Notes: generated by a model from the letters alone, not told the origin. Numbered from the stretch's first letter, positions 11,380 to 25,269 are shown. The stretch is 64,000 nucleotides of DNA from Primula veris (GCA_963682055.1 OY821746.1:23688481-23752480); one strand, 5' to 3'. Numbers and translations: made by a program.

Positions 11380-12940
11380 TTGAATTGTATTTCGATTTTT
11401 TTTAAAATTTTTGGATTAAATTTTTTTTTTTTTTAAGTTTTTGATTTTTATTTTTAACTTTCTTTTGAATTTTATTACTTTTTAAAAAAAGTTGGGTTTA
11501 TTTATTTGGTGAATTTACTTTTTGAGTCGGAGTTGAACTTAAATAAGTTTGGGCCTTGGACTTGAATTTAAATAAGTTCAATTTTTTGGACCTATCGACA
11601 ATTATATGTTCTGAAGATTGGAGATTTGCAAATCGATATAATTTATACTTATTTCATAATCTATATGTTTTATAAATAGAGCATATCAATGTAATTGGTT
11701 TATTATCTCCGAAATATATTTTATTTGTTATTTAACATAATATTATTATCTATACAACTAATAGTATATACTAAAAATTTATACTCCTTATACTTAGTTT
11801 TTTAGTTTAACTAGTATTTCATGCTAGATCTTTTTAACTAGCCAAGCCAAGTTGAAGTTATGTAGTAATAGCTAGTGTGTAGCTAGCATGATGGTCACTC
11901 AAATTATGCTTTTGCTCTCTAAATTTTACATAACATCTTCAATAGAGAGTCAAGTCAAGTGTGACCGTCTTACCTCCTCTTTCTCCATTGATGTCAACAA
12001 ATAATTTATAAGCACCTCAAGGGAAGTTGGTGTGGGTTGATGTCGAAATGCGATCTGGGTAGACTACGGAGTATAGATGCAAAGGAATCAAACAAACCTA
12101 AGTTCTGTTTCTCAACCTGCGTTTACTTAGAAAGGGTTGTTTAAGTTCGGTTGTGGACGTTAAAAAAAAATGACCTCAAACAGAAGGTTTGCCGAGCCAA
12201 ACACGACCTTGATGATTAGTCGGTCTTTATTAAATGATTCATGTGAATTAAAAATATACCGAAATAAACTCATATAATATGCCTTTATGAAGCCAAGCTC
12301 GTAAAAACAAATACCACCTCGTTTAGTAAATGAACTTACATTCCTGCCCATCTTTTTAGAAAGGAATGGACAGCGGACAAAATCTTTAACAAGACAGAAT
12401 ACAAATGGCTTGACTCGTTTGCAGCGTTACGCAATACCAACGTAACTGATTTGAGCAAGCTAGCTTATCCGCCTGCGAGTAAAAAAGAAACCAAGTTGGC
12501 TTATTTTAATGAAGGAAAAACCTTAATGGGGTTTGGTCTTTTCATAACAACAAAATTAGGAAAAAATGATTTTTTTTTTCCAATTAACTGTTCAAATACG
12601 CTCACTCTTATAAACAGTAAACCAAAAAAACCCTGATCATTCAAAATATGTGTTTCCGATAAAATTTGAGTGCGTTGTGAGTTTGAGATTGCGCTGTGGA
12701 CTACATAACATTCAGTTTAGATCGAGTCCATATCAGGATGAAGACGTCATTACAAAGTAGATGAGCAACAACTAACAACAGCCAACACACCTGCATGAGT
12801 CTATGAAAAAACTCAAATAGAAAAGATATAGATAATGTCAAAAAAAAACTTCACATAGAGGGACTAATTTAGGGTGTTTACAACAAACTACAATGAACAC
12901 TAGGACAGCTATTATGATTAATAAAGATATAAGACATGAA
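11380..12940. other. Intergenic, nothing recognised
   Basis: T-rich start (11395-11480), then ordinary AT-rich sequence up to the stop codon of the ARM-repeat gene. I see no conserved coding sequence or complete transposon ends. Confidence 0.45.
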
Positions 12941-12947
12941 AAATTCC

Positions 12948-13845
12948 TCAAAACGGCAAGCTCTTAGAAGTTGAACTAGCAGTAAGTGACTTCAAATGAT
13001 CCGATGGGACAAAATCTTGAGGCAAATTAGCTCTGTTTACAATCCTCCTCATGTTGTGTTGCAAGCTCTGTTGAACCAACTGTTTTACCGCCTTTTTCTC
13101 CTCACTCATCGTTTCTTCTTCCTCTCTCTCGGTTTGAAGATTCTGTTCTGTGTATGTAGAAGAAGATCTGTATATAGGAGCAGATACAGCTGCTGTAACG
13201 CCCGACACTTGTTTCCCTTTATCGATTCGTAAACATTCCAAGATCCTCGAAGCTCTCTTTTGCGACAAAGTGCTACCTAATAGAGTCAACTCAAGCAGTG
13301 ATGACCTAATGCCAGCTTCAATCATGACTTGTCTATCGCCATAAGATTTGTGGGCCAAAACCATCAAAACGTATGAAGCTTTTTCTTGACACCCGGATGC
13401 ATCCGTCCAGTTCAAAACGTCGATGAGAATTGGTAACGAGTTGGAGACACTACTAACCGCCTTTCGACCTTCTGGTGTCGATACAATGTTGCTCAAAATC
13501 GAAAGGATCCACTCGCTCACTTCCATTTCTCCCAATGTATTTAAAAGAAATGGTATCAGATCAGTTTCCAAAATCATGGGTACATTTATTGCTGCGATTG
13601 AAAGATTATAGAGCGCTCTCAAAGAGTCCTGTTTTGATTGACTGCTATTTTTCTTATCCGTATCCTTGAGAGTGTTCACCAGGAATGGGATGGCACCTGA
13701 GGAACCGATGATTGGCTTGTTCGAGTCTAATGCAGTTAAGCCCAAGAAATTTGCAACTATTGCCTCAGCAACATCTGGGTTAGGAGATTTAATTAGCTGC
13801 AGCATCTTATGTGTTGCTCCTGCTTTAACAATGGCTGCTTTGTTT
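12948..13845 (-). CDS. ARM-repeat protein exon 3
   Basis: 898 nt terminal exon holding most ARM repeats and the C-terminal tail. It begins after ttgcag at 13851-13846 and ends with TGA at 12950-12948. The frame is open for about 299 codons, the longest clear exon of this gene. Confidence 0.9.
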
Positions 13846-16527
13846 CTGCAAGAGGTTAAATAATATTCGAGCAATTGAATTTTTATAGTAACAAACAATG
13901 CAGGTACCATATGTAAATAACAATATAGAGAAGAAGCATTACACTACATAGCAAAGACAAGTAGAAGTAAAAGTTTTGATGCTAAAAGTTAAATCATTGT
14001 GATCTACAGGGGAGCGATTAATTAGTAACCTCTCTAACTCAATATTTTTTTCCAGTCGAGACTGGTGTTAATGTTCTAAAATAGTAGTATTTCGATTATC
14101 TAATAACTCTTTGAATTAATAAAATTCCATGGTCCCAATGCTATTAAATTACAGAGGTTTTGTTGTTCTGTTTGAAGAGAAAGGTGAATTTCAGTAGTGT
14201 ATAGGGCCTTAAGATACTTCCGTGACGATTAAGATTCGATCATTGCCAGCTCCAATGTTAATGAGTGGGTTACTATTAATAAATAAGGTAAAAACTACTT
14301 TCTGAAGTTGATATGGCTATCTTGGTCATGGTAGGATATGAAAGTAACTAAATGATAATGAAAATAGTACCAGAGTAATTCAAAATTTTAGAAACATAAA
14401 CCGGTAACTTCATCATTTAGGATGACTAACCATGCAATATAGTTTAGGGACCATTATAGTATCTACTTAGAGTAGAGGGAGCAGACAGAATATTACAAAA
14501 AAAAAAAAACAGGAGTGATGATATAAATTCCACCATCAAGAGAATAGGTGAATATGCTGCCAAATGAATGGCATTAAACACACATCAACAACCAACAGCT
14601 AATATACTAAATGTGATGAGAAGGAAACCGACACCTCAAAAAATAAGGTTAAATCTTCAAGGAACACCACCACTAGAATTTATAGAGAGCGACACTATAC
14701 ACTTAATAGAAAAAAAAATATTTATTGTACATGTTGTCAATTCCAACCCATGATAAATGCAGCTGAAACATACCCTTTAGAAAAGTAAAAGCTTTGGATA
14801 GCAAGATAACAACTTAACAAGAGTACTACATATATAACTTTACAACAAAACAAAACAAAAGTACATACAGTAGTATATAATCCTAGATATATACTCTATT
14901 TGTATATGAAAATTCAATAATTATAATTTACTGAATTACCAACAAATGAGCTTCTCCAATACAATGTTTGGTTAAACAAAGAAATATTCAGGTAAATTAC
15001 TGAAAGTGATCAAAATAATGGCAATATTTTTATATTTATTTGTTGAAGGGGATGGCTATTACAGTTTTAACTTGTAATACTCATGCTCCAATAATTTCAA
15101 CCACTAGAAACAAAATAATTTTAGGCAAGACACTGAATATGGAAAAAGAGTACTAATATTTTGCATATTAAAAAAAAATATAGTAAAATCATGTACTAAT
15201 ATTTTGCATATTAATTTTTTTTTTTAGTAAAATCATGTCATGGTTTTTAACTTGTTCTTCCTTGCTTTATCAGCAACCAAGTGAATATTAGAGAGAAGAC
15301 AAAAGGCAAAAGAAAAGGGGGAAAACAGCTAAGCGAATAAGACTCACACTTGCTCCTCATATTCCCAAGTATATATAGTATAAAAAGAATTCTCATCACA
15401 TGTAAATGTCAAACTAATTGCATCATCATTAACTTAAAAAATGTTTAAACTGGTGTCCGCATGCGAATGACAGACATCTTTTCAGTTAGTAAAATAATAA
15501 GTCACTTCTTGCTCATAAACTAGTAAACATAATACAAAATTAACAGATAACCAAATTACAGCAAATCCTTAGCAGAAGAGGGGGTGCTAAGTGCTTACTG
15601 TCCATTCAGAAACTTGTAAAAGGAAAAAATAAATAAAGTTCTTTAGGAAACATTCAAGCCAAAATAGTACTTAATTTGCCCTACCAAGATTCAATAATAT
15701 GGTCAGATTATTAGTTGGAAACTTAAATATCATGTCCAATACCCTTAATTGGTATACACAACAAATTGTAGAGCTCCAAGGGAACAAAGTCACAAACCCT
15801 TGGGAGAAATATTCATTAATAAATCAAAATCATATATTTTTTCAATGTAAGCAAATACTTTTTACAAAATGCTGATGAGAAAGAAGAGATATACAGTCTT
15901 AGTTGTGTGCCTAAAATGGATTTTAATGTAAAAATATATGTACAAATTAGGTGATATTTTTAAGTTGTAAATTTAGTACACTACCAGTCCACTAGCAACC
16001 ATCACTCACCAAAAAAAGTTGAAATGCAAGCAAATAATAAGTAATGATTGAATTTAAAGTAGAGTACTAACTCGTCATTGCCGATACCAAGGTTGAGGAG
16101 GGCGTAGAGCGAGGCAATGCACGACACGTCATCACTATCCTGCAGAAATGCAAGCAGAGGCGGGATGGCTCCCAGCAGAGCCAGATTCGTCCTGGCATCC
16201 GCACTCGCCTTTGCCAGCCTCCTCACTTCTACCGCTCCCCCCAAAGCGTCGTCGCCTTGCAGTCTCCTCACCGCCTCCTTCATCTCATCCAGTGCCTCCT
16301 CCTTCTTCTTATTGTTCGCATCCTCCTCCTCCTCCATCTCCGACCTTCTCATAAGCTCCGACAGCTTCTCTGATCCCACGTCGTACACTGCCTGAAGTTT
16401 TCACTTTTTTTAAAATACAGACTAGACATACATAGCTGTGAACTACTATTACTAGTTATTAGTCACTTTTTTCCGGGTTGTTAATCCACTATGAAAATAT
16501 CGCGCAACTTTGACACAAATAAAAATC

Positions 16528-16571
<44 letters not shown>

Positions 16572-17401
16572 TCATTTCTTTTAAATTCCAACCGCCGGCC
16601 GGACATACATAGCTATGTACTATTACTACTTTTTCCGGTTTGTTAATCCATTATGAAACTATGCGCAACTCTAACACAACTAAAAATGTAATGTATAATG
16701 TAGAAATAATTTTGTTCTCAAAAGTCATGCTAGTTACATTTCGGCATTCTAATTACATTTTGACATTTTTACTCCGTCAACAAACAAAATGGAACATAGT
16801 GACTAATAAATCAATAAGCGGAGTAAAAGTACTAACTATCGGATCATTTTATTTTAAACACCGACCAAACATAGCTATGAAGTACTATTAGTACTAGTTT
16901 TTAGTCACTTTTTCCGGTTTGTTAATCCACTAGCAAAATACGCGTAACATTGACACAAATACAAATCCCACTTGTAAAATGTTACAGAAAAAATAAAATC
17001 CCAAAAGTCAGTAGTTACATTTGGACATTCAATGTGAGTATCACTACAAAATGATATTTGATTTAGTGAGAGCCAAAAACTGTCACAATCCTGTCACTAA
17101 TTTAAAAATCTGTCACAAAAACCGTCGCTAATAAGCTCGTAACAAAAAATACCATCACTAACCCCGTCGCGATTTGGGTATTTTTTTTTACTGTATCTCA
17201 GTCAAAAAAAAAAACTGAAACGGAGCAAGTAACAATAATAATAATACTAATTATTACCGGATCGTGTTTGCATGGAGCAGAATAGGATCTGTTCTTGGGT
17301 TTTTTTCCACAGCTAACGGAATCGAGAATGAATGTCCAAATGCGAGTGTTCTTGCGGTGGAGCACTACCGTAGCAACGTCATTACGGTGAGACCTCACCA
17401 T
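12948..17401 (-). CDS. ARM-repeat protein of the plant U-box/ARM type, without a U-box
   Basis: Three exons on the minus strand, 17401-17258, 16391-16072 and 13845-12948, give 1362 nt, or 453 aa plus TGA. The junctions are CKHDP/AVYDV and GNDE/NKAAIV, in phase with gt..ag borders. Residues 1-48 form a basic N-terminus. An acidic helix (EMEEEEDANNKKKEEALDEM) follows, then armadillo repeats: VRRLAKASADARTNLALLGA, ALLNLGIGND-ENKAAIVKAGA, LRALYNLSIAAINVPMILET, then LIDVLNW and QEKASYVLMVLAHKS. The C-terminus has a KAVKQLVQQSLQHNMRRIV helix and ends SSTSKSLPF. The ARM units resemble those of plant PUB E3 ligases, but no U-box precedes them, so ligase activity should not be assumed. A scaffold role in protein binding is an inference. 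The start is the first ATG after the TATA-like region. Confidence 0.88.
13846..16071 (-). other. ARM gene intron 2
   Basis: 2.2 kb intron, AT-rich with poly-A and poly-T tracts. No conserved coding sequence or complete transposon seen. Confidence 0.55.
16072..16391 (-). CDS. ARM-repeat protein exon 2
   Basis: 320 nt. An acidic, charged helix is followed by the first ARM unit (EVRRLAKASADARTNLALLG, AIPPLLAFLQDSDD, ALLNLGIGND). The donor gttagt is at 16071. A plus-strand open frame over the same bases is only its shadow. Confidence 0.85.
16420..16980. repeat. Three diverged ~110 bp direct repeats in ARM gene intron 1
   Basis: Units near 16424-16535, 16598-16690 and 16863-16975 share 'acatacatagct..tgaa', 'tttttccggtttgttaatcc', 'actatgaaa..cgcgcaac' and 'gacacaaataaaaatccca'. 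A (TA)n microsatellite occupies 16531-16566 between units 1 and 2. A secondary motif, 'tagttacattt.ggcatt', follows at about 16730 and 17010. Confidence 0.7.
17042..17180. mobile_element. CACTA-like transposon end (solitary)
   Basis: Begins CACTACAAAA and continues with repeated 'tgtcacaa / tgtcacta / ccgtcgcta' motifs, the arrangement of CACTA-family termini with subterminal repeats. No matching TAGTG end was found nearby, so this looks like a truncated end. It sits in intron 1 of the ARM gene, about 80 bp from the exon 1 donor. Confidence 0.5.
17258..17401 (-). CDS. ARM-repeat protein exon 1
   Basis: Forty-eight codons, from MVRSHRNDVATVVLHRKNTR to APCKHDP, ending at the donor gtaata (17257). 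Basic and Ser-rich, with no recognised domain. It is separated from exon 2 by an 866 bp intron full of repeats. Confidence 0.78.
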
Positions 17402-17472
17402 CTTAACTACATTACTGTTTGTAACAGATCAAGAATATGAGTGTTTGTTTTGTTTTTGAAGGGGTGTGTGTG

Positions 17473-17492
17473 TATATATAGACTTATATAGT
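17473..17492 (-). promoter_or_regulatory. TATA-like elements of the ARM-repeat gene
   Basis: On the minus strand CTATATAAG and CTATATATA lie about 72-90 bp upstream of the ATG at 17401, followed by a short leader. The spacing fits a plant core promoter. Confidence 0.5.
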
Positions 17493-17499
17493 GAGAGCA

Positions 17500-20400
17500 A
17501 AAATGGTGGTGTTTGGTTTTTTCTTGTTTTTTTTATTTTGTTATTTGGGGAGTGAGAAAGGCTTCCCCTACACAAGTGAGAGACAGTGCATCATGTTTCC
17601 AATACTGACCATAAAGTCAACCCTCTTATTTTACACCTTTATTCAATAATTTCAATGAATTGTCTTCCCAATATTTAACTATTCTATTTTTTGTATGTTG
17701 GAAACAGATGCAATTTTTGCTGCTTTTCTCATATTTGCTGGATTTTTTCGTTGCACTATTCTTTTTTTTCGTGTAACAACCCCTACATTTGATCTACAAC
17801 CCATAGTTTGTTTGTTTTTTTAAATAAAAATAAAAAATAGCCAAATTATAGATCCGATCTATGGGTTGTGCATGAAAACATAGTTTTTTTATAGTAGAAA
17901 AATCCGGATGCATTTTTGCTGTTTTAAATTTTTCACACACCAAAATGTGTATTTTGGTTTTTTTTTATTTAAATAATATAATTTTGTATGTTATATTTTT
18001 ATTTTAATGTTTTGAAATCAACATCGAACGATTAACACTACCGTGAATCTAGTTTATTATTATTTAGGGTGTGTCACATGCTAAAACCTAACACATATTA
18101 AAGAACCCAAAAATATATATCTTAAAATTAATTCAAAATTAAAAGTAAAAAATACTAAAAACCTTACGCATGTTAATGAACCCAAAAAATATCTACCATA
18201 AAATTAATTTAAAATTAAAACTAAAAAATATTATTCGTTGGCCCAACCTAAATAATAGTGCATTTTGGAATGAAAACCGAAAGATTAACACTATCGTGAA
18301 TGTACTACACTATTATTTTAGTTATGTCACATACTAAAAATCTAACACTTATCAATAAACCCAAAAATATACTAAATAGATCCTATTGAAATAGTATTTT
18401 AGTGTCTTGGAAATTCAAATTGCTAATGCAGCCACTTTTTTGGTGTCTGGATTTTTGGGATAGTATTTTGCCAAATCCTATCCGAAAAATCCAGCCACTT
18501 TCTCATATTATTAATGCAGCTGCATTGACATCACTTTCAGATAACTTTTTTTTTTAAGTATGGCAAAATACTAGTACCTTCAAATTGTTTTTCTTAAATT
18601 ATTTTGTATACTCAATACATATCATTTGAGTCACTACTAAGTCCGTGACTTCTTTCTCATACATACAAAATAAAATTTATAGAAGTACAAACATACGTAT
18701 GTATAGAATAAGTATATTAAAGAAATATTTAACCAAGACAACTTTCAATAATTAAAAGATTTTATCTCACTCTAGTCGAGAGTAGCAAAATAAGAATGCC
18801 GGTTCATTAAAAATGTTATTTTGGTATAAGTTATTTAACCAAGACAACTTTTAATAATTAAAGATTTCAATATGTAGAAGGTTAATGAAGGTATTGTAGT
18901 ATAAGTTATTGTGTCACTTATATTATTAGCATCATATATGGATTCAAGGGGTGAGATATATTAATGCGGGTGCATTAGTAATGTTAATGCAGCAAAAATG
19001 CATCATGAGGAAACACTCGTGATTGAGGGTTATTTATATTTTAGTATGTCAAAATTGAAAATGTTCGCTATTTATCGTAACCTTTAAAAAAAATGAGTTT
19101 TTTTTAATTAAAATTTTGTTATTGGATAAACTATTTCTCAATATATATTTTGAAACTATTTACCAATATATGTTTGTTCCACACTTTAATATGATCCCAC
19201 CCACTTTCTAATCATGCTAAAAAAAATCAATTACTTTTAATTTATAGCCTTAGAGTACCTTGATAATATTAATGGTAAATTCGTAACTTTATGAACAAAA
19301 TTGTAGACATAAATTTGTAACTTTTGGAGTATTCGCTAATGAGTGAACATAGATATTAACAAAATGCCATCAAATCAAATGTAATGTCATCATTTAATAT
19401 ATATTTTTAATTAGAAAAAAAATGGATGAATGACTATTTCATCAATTATTGTTACTATTTTAGGAAATTATGCAATTATTAAGGGACGTATCAAAATAGA
19501 ATTTTACAATTATTTAGACGGATGGAGTGTATTTCAACGACTATCAAATCCAACATCGTTATCGAGCTTCACCATCCGCCATCATCACCCGCCGTTGTAA
19601 TTCACCATATTGGTTGTCGAGCAGAGTTGTGACTTATTATTGAAAACTTTTGCTATTTATTTTTACCTTTTGACTTAATAGGTGTACCCAACACAATTTT
19701 GATTTATTTGAAAGTTTGCAATTTGTAACGACTCTGATCCTTATTATTTTGTTCAGCCTCAATTCATTAATAATATTAAAAAAAAAATGAGTCTAAACTT
19801 TATCGAATCAAACACAAGATTTTTTATGAACGATTTGTGCATTCAGGGCCCTACTAAAAAAGATACAAATCTTTCTTCAACTCACTCAATTGTAGTAGAT
19901 GATAGATATGGAGCCCAATCTAGGAAGCATTAACTTTGGCCTCAAAAACAACTAGGGTCTCTATATTCGTGGCTTCTAGTTGTATAATTTTATATTAAAG
20001 GTGAATTATAATCTCATATGGAGTAAAAAGAATTACTGCATAAATAGCAGCGAATAGAATTCATTTTTATTAGTTTAAAAGTAGGAGACCGTTATCATTT
20101 TAGAGAAGTAAGAGCATTTATATCAGGCTTATAAAAAAAAAATCAAATAAAAAGTGAAAATTCATTTTTTTGGTATTTAGATAGTTATATATATTTTATA
20201 GTCTCATCAAAATATGCCCTCTATCAATAATTAACTATTTTAATATTATATTTTATTATAAAATTCATAATTGGAGGAATAAAATACATATGGTTAAAGT
20301 GAGATATATTAATTTTTAATTGATGAGGAGAACTATTTACTTTTTAATTGTGGAGAGTTATAGTGATATTCTCCAAGAATAGAGAGTTGATTATGAGTTT

Positions 20401-20990
20401 GAGATATGATATTTTTTGAGATAAAACTAGAGAAATTAAAATTTTGGTGAGTGAGATGAGATGTGAATGTTGTAATCATTAAGACAATGTATCAAAGGTT
20501 TCGCAGTAGTTTTTAAAAGTTTTTAATTGGTCTGATTGGTTTTTTTGAAATGTAATATTGTTGTAAAGTCTAAAATTAGATCTAATGTTGAATAGAAAAC
20601 GATTCCACACTAGTTCTATATAAAACAAAAGTTTAACAAAGTGCTTTAACTTGGTTTCCTTCACACTTTATCACATGATTATTATGTTTAGGTTAGAATT
20701 ATCATATGGCTTTTATGATTAACTATGATATAAGTATTAAAAAGTTCTCACATCAAAATGCAAAAATCTAAAGTTTTACCCAAAGTCCCAAACCGAGTTC
20801 AACGTGTTTGTTTCTGGTAGAAATTCAAATGTGTCTTACAAAATCTACAATCAATAAGTTTAATAGCTTCACGACAAATGAGACAGTAGTGATATTTCAA
20901 TCAAAAAAATATAACATCAAAATAGGTGAAACGCATGCTAAAATTTCAATATAAATTTCATGAATACAACATATATTATTTAAAAATATC
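17500..20990. other. Intergenic; small internal duplication near 18.0-18.4 kb
   Basis: AT-rich sequence. A block with 'gattaacactaccgtgaat', 'gtcacatgctaaaa' and 'aacccaaaaatata' (about 18028-18115) recurs at about 18285-18370. The phrase 'aaaattaaaa.taaaaaata' also repeats at 18130 and 18205. No gene is recognised. Confidence 0.45.
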
Positions 20991-21013
20991 ATCATACAAA
21001 TTGAGCTAGTTAA

Positions 21014-21296
21014 CCGTTAAGTTTTACGTTGTAACAACTAGTAATTTGGTGTGCTTGTGACACTTATCCTTTATATCGTTAATTGTCAAATCAAGTGGCT
21101 GAATTTTCCAACACATACAAGCAGGAGATGTGTTTGTAACATTAAATCTCTAAAAAAAAAAATGTGATAGACGTTAAATTTTACGTTGTAACAATTAGTT
21201 TGGTGTGTCATATCGTTAATTCTCAAATCAATTGGCAGAATTTTCCAACACATACAAGCACAAGGTGTGTTCGTAACATTAAATCTCTAAAAATAA
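21014..21296. repeat. Tandem duplication, ~150 bp unit
   Basis: Unit 1 (21014-21165) and unit 2 (21172-21296) share 'cgttaa.ttttacgttgtaa', 'gaattttccaacacatacaa' and 'gtaacattaaatctctaaaa'. Unit 2 has an internal deletion of about 20 bp. No function is visible. Confidence 0.75.
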
Positions 21297-21299
21297 ACT

Positions 21300-23960
21300 C
21301 ATAGTCAAATAAGCACAAACATTGTTGTTGTCGAACTTAATTATTAAGAAAATATAAAAAAATTATCGCTACTAGCATTTTCATATTTATAGAATCGAAC
21401 TCTTCATTTTTCTGATTAGTACGAGGATTCGGATGATATATAAGTTGGGAGAGACCTAATATTGTAAAACCTAGTAACTGATTATTGCCCAAACCATACA
21501 GCAAAGTAGATTCACACATGCATATGTATTCTCTCATAAGTTTCTTTAGGATGTACATAACTTTAGCCTATTTCGTTTATCTAAGAATCTTGATAACTCA
21601 TCGGAAACAACGGCCACGAATCCATATCACCCTTGCAATTCCCTTTAAAAAGATTGCAACAAGAGTTGATAATATTGTGAGATATCAAATTTGGAACCCA
21701 TCATAGATTACGTGGAATAAAGTATAAAATTTATAAACTAAGTGAAAACACAATTCGCCGATTGTATATATGTTTAACACGTTCTAAAATTTCATATAAG
21801 TATCTTTTAATGTGATTTAAAAGGAAATTTTTATCAGTCGAGTCGTGTTTGTTTATAAGTGTTGGATTGTAATAGAAATTTAAGAACTCATTTATTTGTT
21901 TATTTTTCTGCCATTTCAATAAAGAGACAACAATATATGGTAACATTTTCACAAGGACCTTTCAAGCAGAATTGAAACAAAAATAAAAGTAAGCTACTTT
22001 GCACGAAAAAATGATAAAAGTTGTAGCTGCAACAAAACAAATAACTGGAGAGATTTGATAATTCACTTTTTCTGTCCTAGCTATCCGTTAAGATCAAAGT
22101 TTGTATAAGGTAAACCCCAAATTTGTTAATAATTTATCTAAGCGAAATTAAACAATTAGCATGAAAGGAAGTACAAAGTAGGGCAGAAACAAATTAAACA
22201 AGTTTCACCATAGTACCGCAAATTAATCAAATTATGTTTTTACGGATCTTCCGATAAGTATATATAAGAAAACTCAAAGAGATTTTATTTTATTTTGAAA
22301 ATTAGCACGTATAGATACCAAGTAACATAATCATGAGCTCCCCTAGAGTTCCAAGCATCCAAGCAAAATATGAAAATTTCCACCCTATTTTTACCTTATT
22401 AAAAGTTATGAACATGTCATTTATAATATTGAATAAACAATGTACGTATATGAAGGTGGAGTTTGTTAAATGTGACTCAATACAATGGCTTGGAACAATT
22501 TCCACCAATAAAGTAAAGAAACATGAAACAAGTATCGTACATATTCTTCACTCCCTTTTCTCTATTCTATATTGTAAAATATAGGGTTTGAACTTTGGAA
22601 CTTCAACGACATCGCCCCCACTTCGTTCACCCTAAACCATCACAAGTAGGGTGGGATTGTGTAGGGTCCCGACCCGAGCACAGATCTCGACCCGATAAGG
22701 TTCAACAGTCAATTTGTTCTCTTGATCTAAAAAAAAAATGGTACCTCTTATTTGTTTGGAGTACACGATAGTTCGGGTATCCGATTGGTTGCTCATAATT
22801 TGTGGACTTTTAATATTAATTAATTTTAATTGTTATATAGGTAAAACTTATTATTATGATTATGTTGTTGCTAGACAACTTGTTTTAGGTCATAAAAAAT
22901 TATTACTTGTTTGCAATTGTTCGAAATGTAAAAAATTGACTAGTTTTTAGTGTAGATTTTTCTTTGTAGATTATAATTTTTTAAAATTTAAGCCTAATTA
23001 TGTAAGTTTCAAAAAATCAGGGACTAAAATGAAAAGTGCAGAATTAACACGAAACCAACAAAACCGAAAACCAACCATTTGAATTGTAACGGATTGGATT
23101 GGATTGATTAGTGATTTAAATCTATCTAACCTGCATTGCAACTTTTTACGGGTTGCATGACCCAACTTGCAAGATATGAGGAACTGAAAACTTAAGGGTC
23201 GGGTTGGTGTGTATCGGGTTCGATAGCAGGTCGAGAATCAATCATTCCTAGGTTTTAGAGTGTGACAACCACTGAAAAACCAACACAGATGGATGAAAGC
23301 AAAAATAACTAACTTGAATTAATTAAGGGGTTTGCTAACTTAACATATGCCCGGGGAATATGTTAAAGCATTAATTGTCTATTGCTAATTTATGTTTTTT
23401 TTATTAAATAGATGCTAAACAAATTATTGATTTTGGAAATACATTAAATACAAATATCACGATGATGGTGACATTAACAAATTTTAATTTCCTTCTTTGG
23501 TGAATTAATATTGGGGATAGTACAGAAATAAAACCTTTTTCTTTTTCTTACAATTACAATACACAAAAATTCTTATGCGTCTATAAAATATTTAAAATTG
23601 GCTAAAAAATGGTAAAATAGGCAAAATTAATGGTAAAAAAAGGTGAAAAAGTTTTTTCCATTTGATGTAAGTCAACTCTCAATTTTTTTATTTTTATTTT
23701 GCAGCTTTCATACAAATTAACTAAATATTTTTAAAAAATATGGACTTAAAAAATGAAGAGAAGAGTAATACACTAATACTTTTGAAATATTTAGTGATTT
23801 GTTTATAACAGACCTTATGGTTCAAGTTACTGAATTATTAACATTATGTAGAAAAACTAAATAGAGCCAATTTTCATATTAAATGTAGTTTATTATACTT
23901 TCAATGAGACAGTAATTAATTACCTCCAATAGCATTAACATTAAATGTCATAAATATAGT
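21300..23960. other. Intergenic, no gene recognised
   Basis: AT-rich, with scattered GC-richer scraps (22620-22700 'gggtcccgacccgagcac'; 23150-23240 'gggtcgggttggtgtgtatc') that look like transposon remnants. The short open frames have no conserved features. Confidence 0.4.
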
Positions 23961-23979
23961 ATATGTAATTGCATTAAAA

Positions 23980-24645
23980 ATGAAAAGCGAAACGAGCCGA
24001 ACACGGCCCTGTTCATGTTCATGAACTCAAACACTTGTTCGTGTTCATTTAAATACGAACGAACGGGAACCGAACACGAGTTATTCATGAACGTGGAATA
24101 TACTATAATTTTATCATTTATTATTATATTGTGTCATATGACAAATTTGTCTACAAATAGATAAAAAGTTAGTTAATTAATTTATTTGACATTATAACAT
24201 CAATTTTTCTTAGTTTTAAGTTTATATATTCTATTAATGTATAATTTTTTTTACATACGTATAATTAATTACTTTAACGAGTCAAACACTTAATAATAAA
24301 ATCGATGACTGTATCTATAGTATGATAATATTAATTACTTTAATAAGTTTGAAATAATACAAATATATCATTAATATTATTGTAATATAAATAAGTTTAT
24401 TAATATGCAGTGATACTAACTAGTTTTTGCTACATCATTAATTGAATTTAATTTTTTTATTTTATTTTATCAAACTTTATATATAGTTATACCAATACAA
24501 AATTAGGCGAAACGAACAGAGTCGCGTTCCTATTCAGTTGAATTAATAGACGAACGTCATATTCTTGTTCATTATCATGCTCGTTTATAAATAAACGAAC
24601 ATGAAACGAAAATTAAGCGAGCCGAAACACCAAAGATTTAACGAA
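23980..24645. mobile_element. Probable decayed transposon with 'gttcgtgttcattta' motifs
   Basis: The two ends contain 'gcgaaacgagccgaacac' (about 23987) and 'aagcgagccgaaacacc' (about 24614). Between them are repeated 'cttgttcgtgttcatttaaa', 'acgaacgaacgggaaccgaa' and 'tcgtttataaataaacgaac'. A related scrap is at 8380-8520. No coding capacity; class uncertain. Confidence 0.35.
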
Positions 24646-25269
24646 CAACTCATCTCATTTATAGTTATAAACATACCTAATGCCAGAAGAACATAATAGC
24701 ATTTGCCATTAATTAAAAACAAAAACAAAAGAATCTAATCGTTAGGCAAATGCTAAATACGCTGAACCGGTTTAATACAATCGGTTCTCCTCCTAGAGGA
24801 TCACCCTATTTGACCCTTTTGGAAACAACACCCCCTATACATCAATTCTGGATAAAACTTACGGATTAAGTGCTAGCTTAAGAAATAAATAGAATTTTAA
24901 TGAATATTTAGGTGGGTCACAAATTCTTAATTAGTTTTATAAATAAGTGATCAATCATTAATTAAATTTTATAGGGTGATCAATCATTAAATAATTTTAT
25001 TTTTATGAACTAATACTTAATTTATCCTGGTTAGTAGACGTAAATGATTTTTTTAAGCATTTAATTTATGGAATCAGTATCGGGTCGCTGGTTAACGAAA
25101 CCGTAATGGAATAAAAAGAAAAGAATGATATTTTGTTTGGCACTAAGGTGAACGGATTCATGAATTGTTTCTACTCCTATTTATTTCTATAGCTGGGTTA
25201 TATCCCACGTACCCGAATCTACGAATCCCAATTGACTCCTTTTTTTACCAACACTATTACATACCCACT

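Noticed and set aside
13423..13863. Plus-strand open frames across 13.0-13.9 kb
   Set aside because: Shadows of exon 3 of the ARM-repeat gene.
16117..16395. Plus-strand open frames rich in Ser and Pro
   Set aside because: Shadow of exon 2 of the minus-strand ARM-repeat gene.
24740..25235. Additional upstream PKL cassette before copy A
   Set aside because: No exon 1 or TATA-leader copy is present upstream of 25236; the array starts there.
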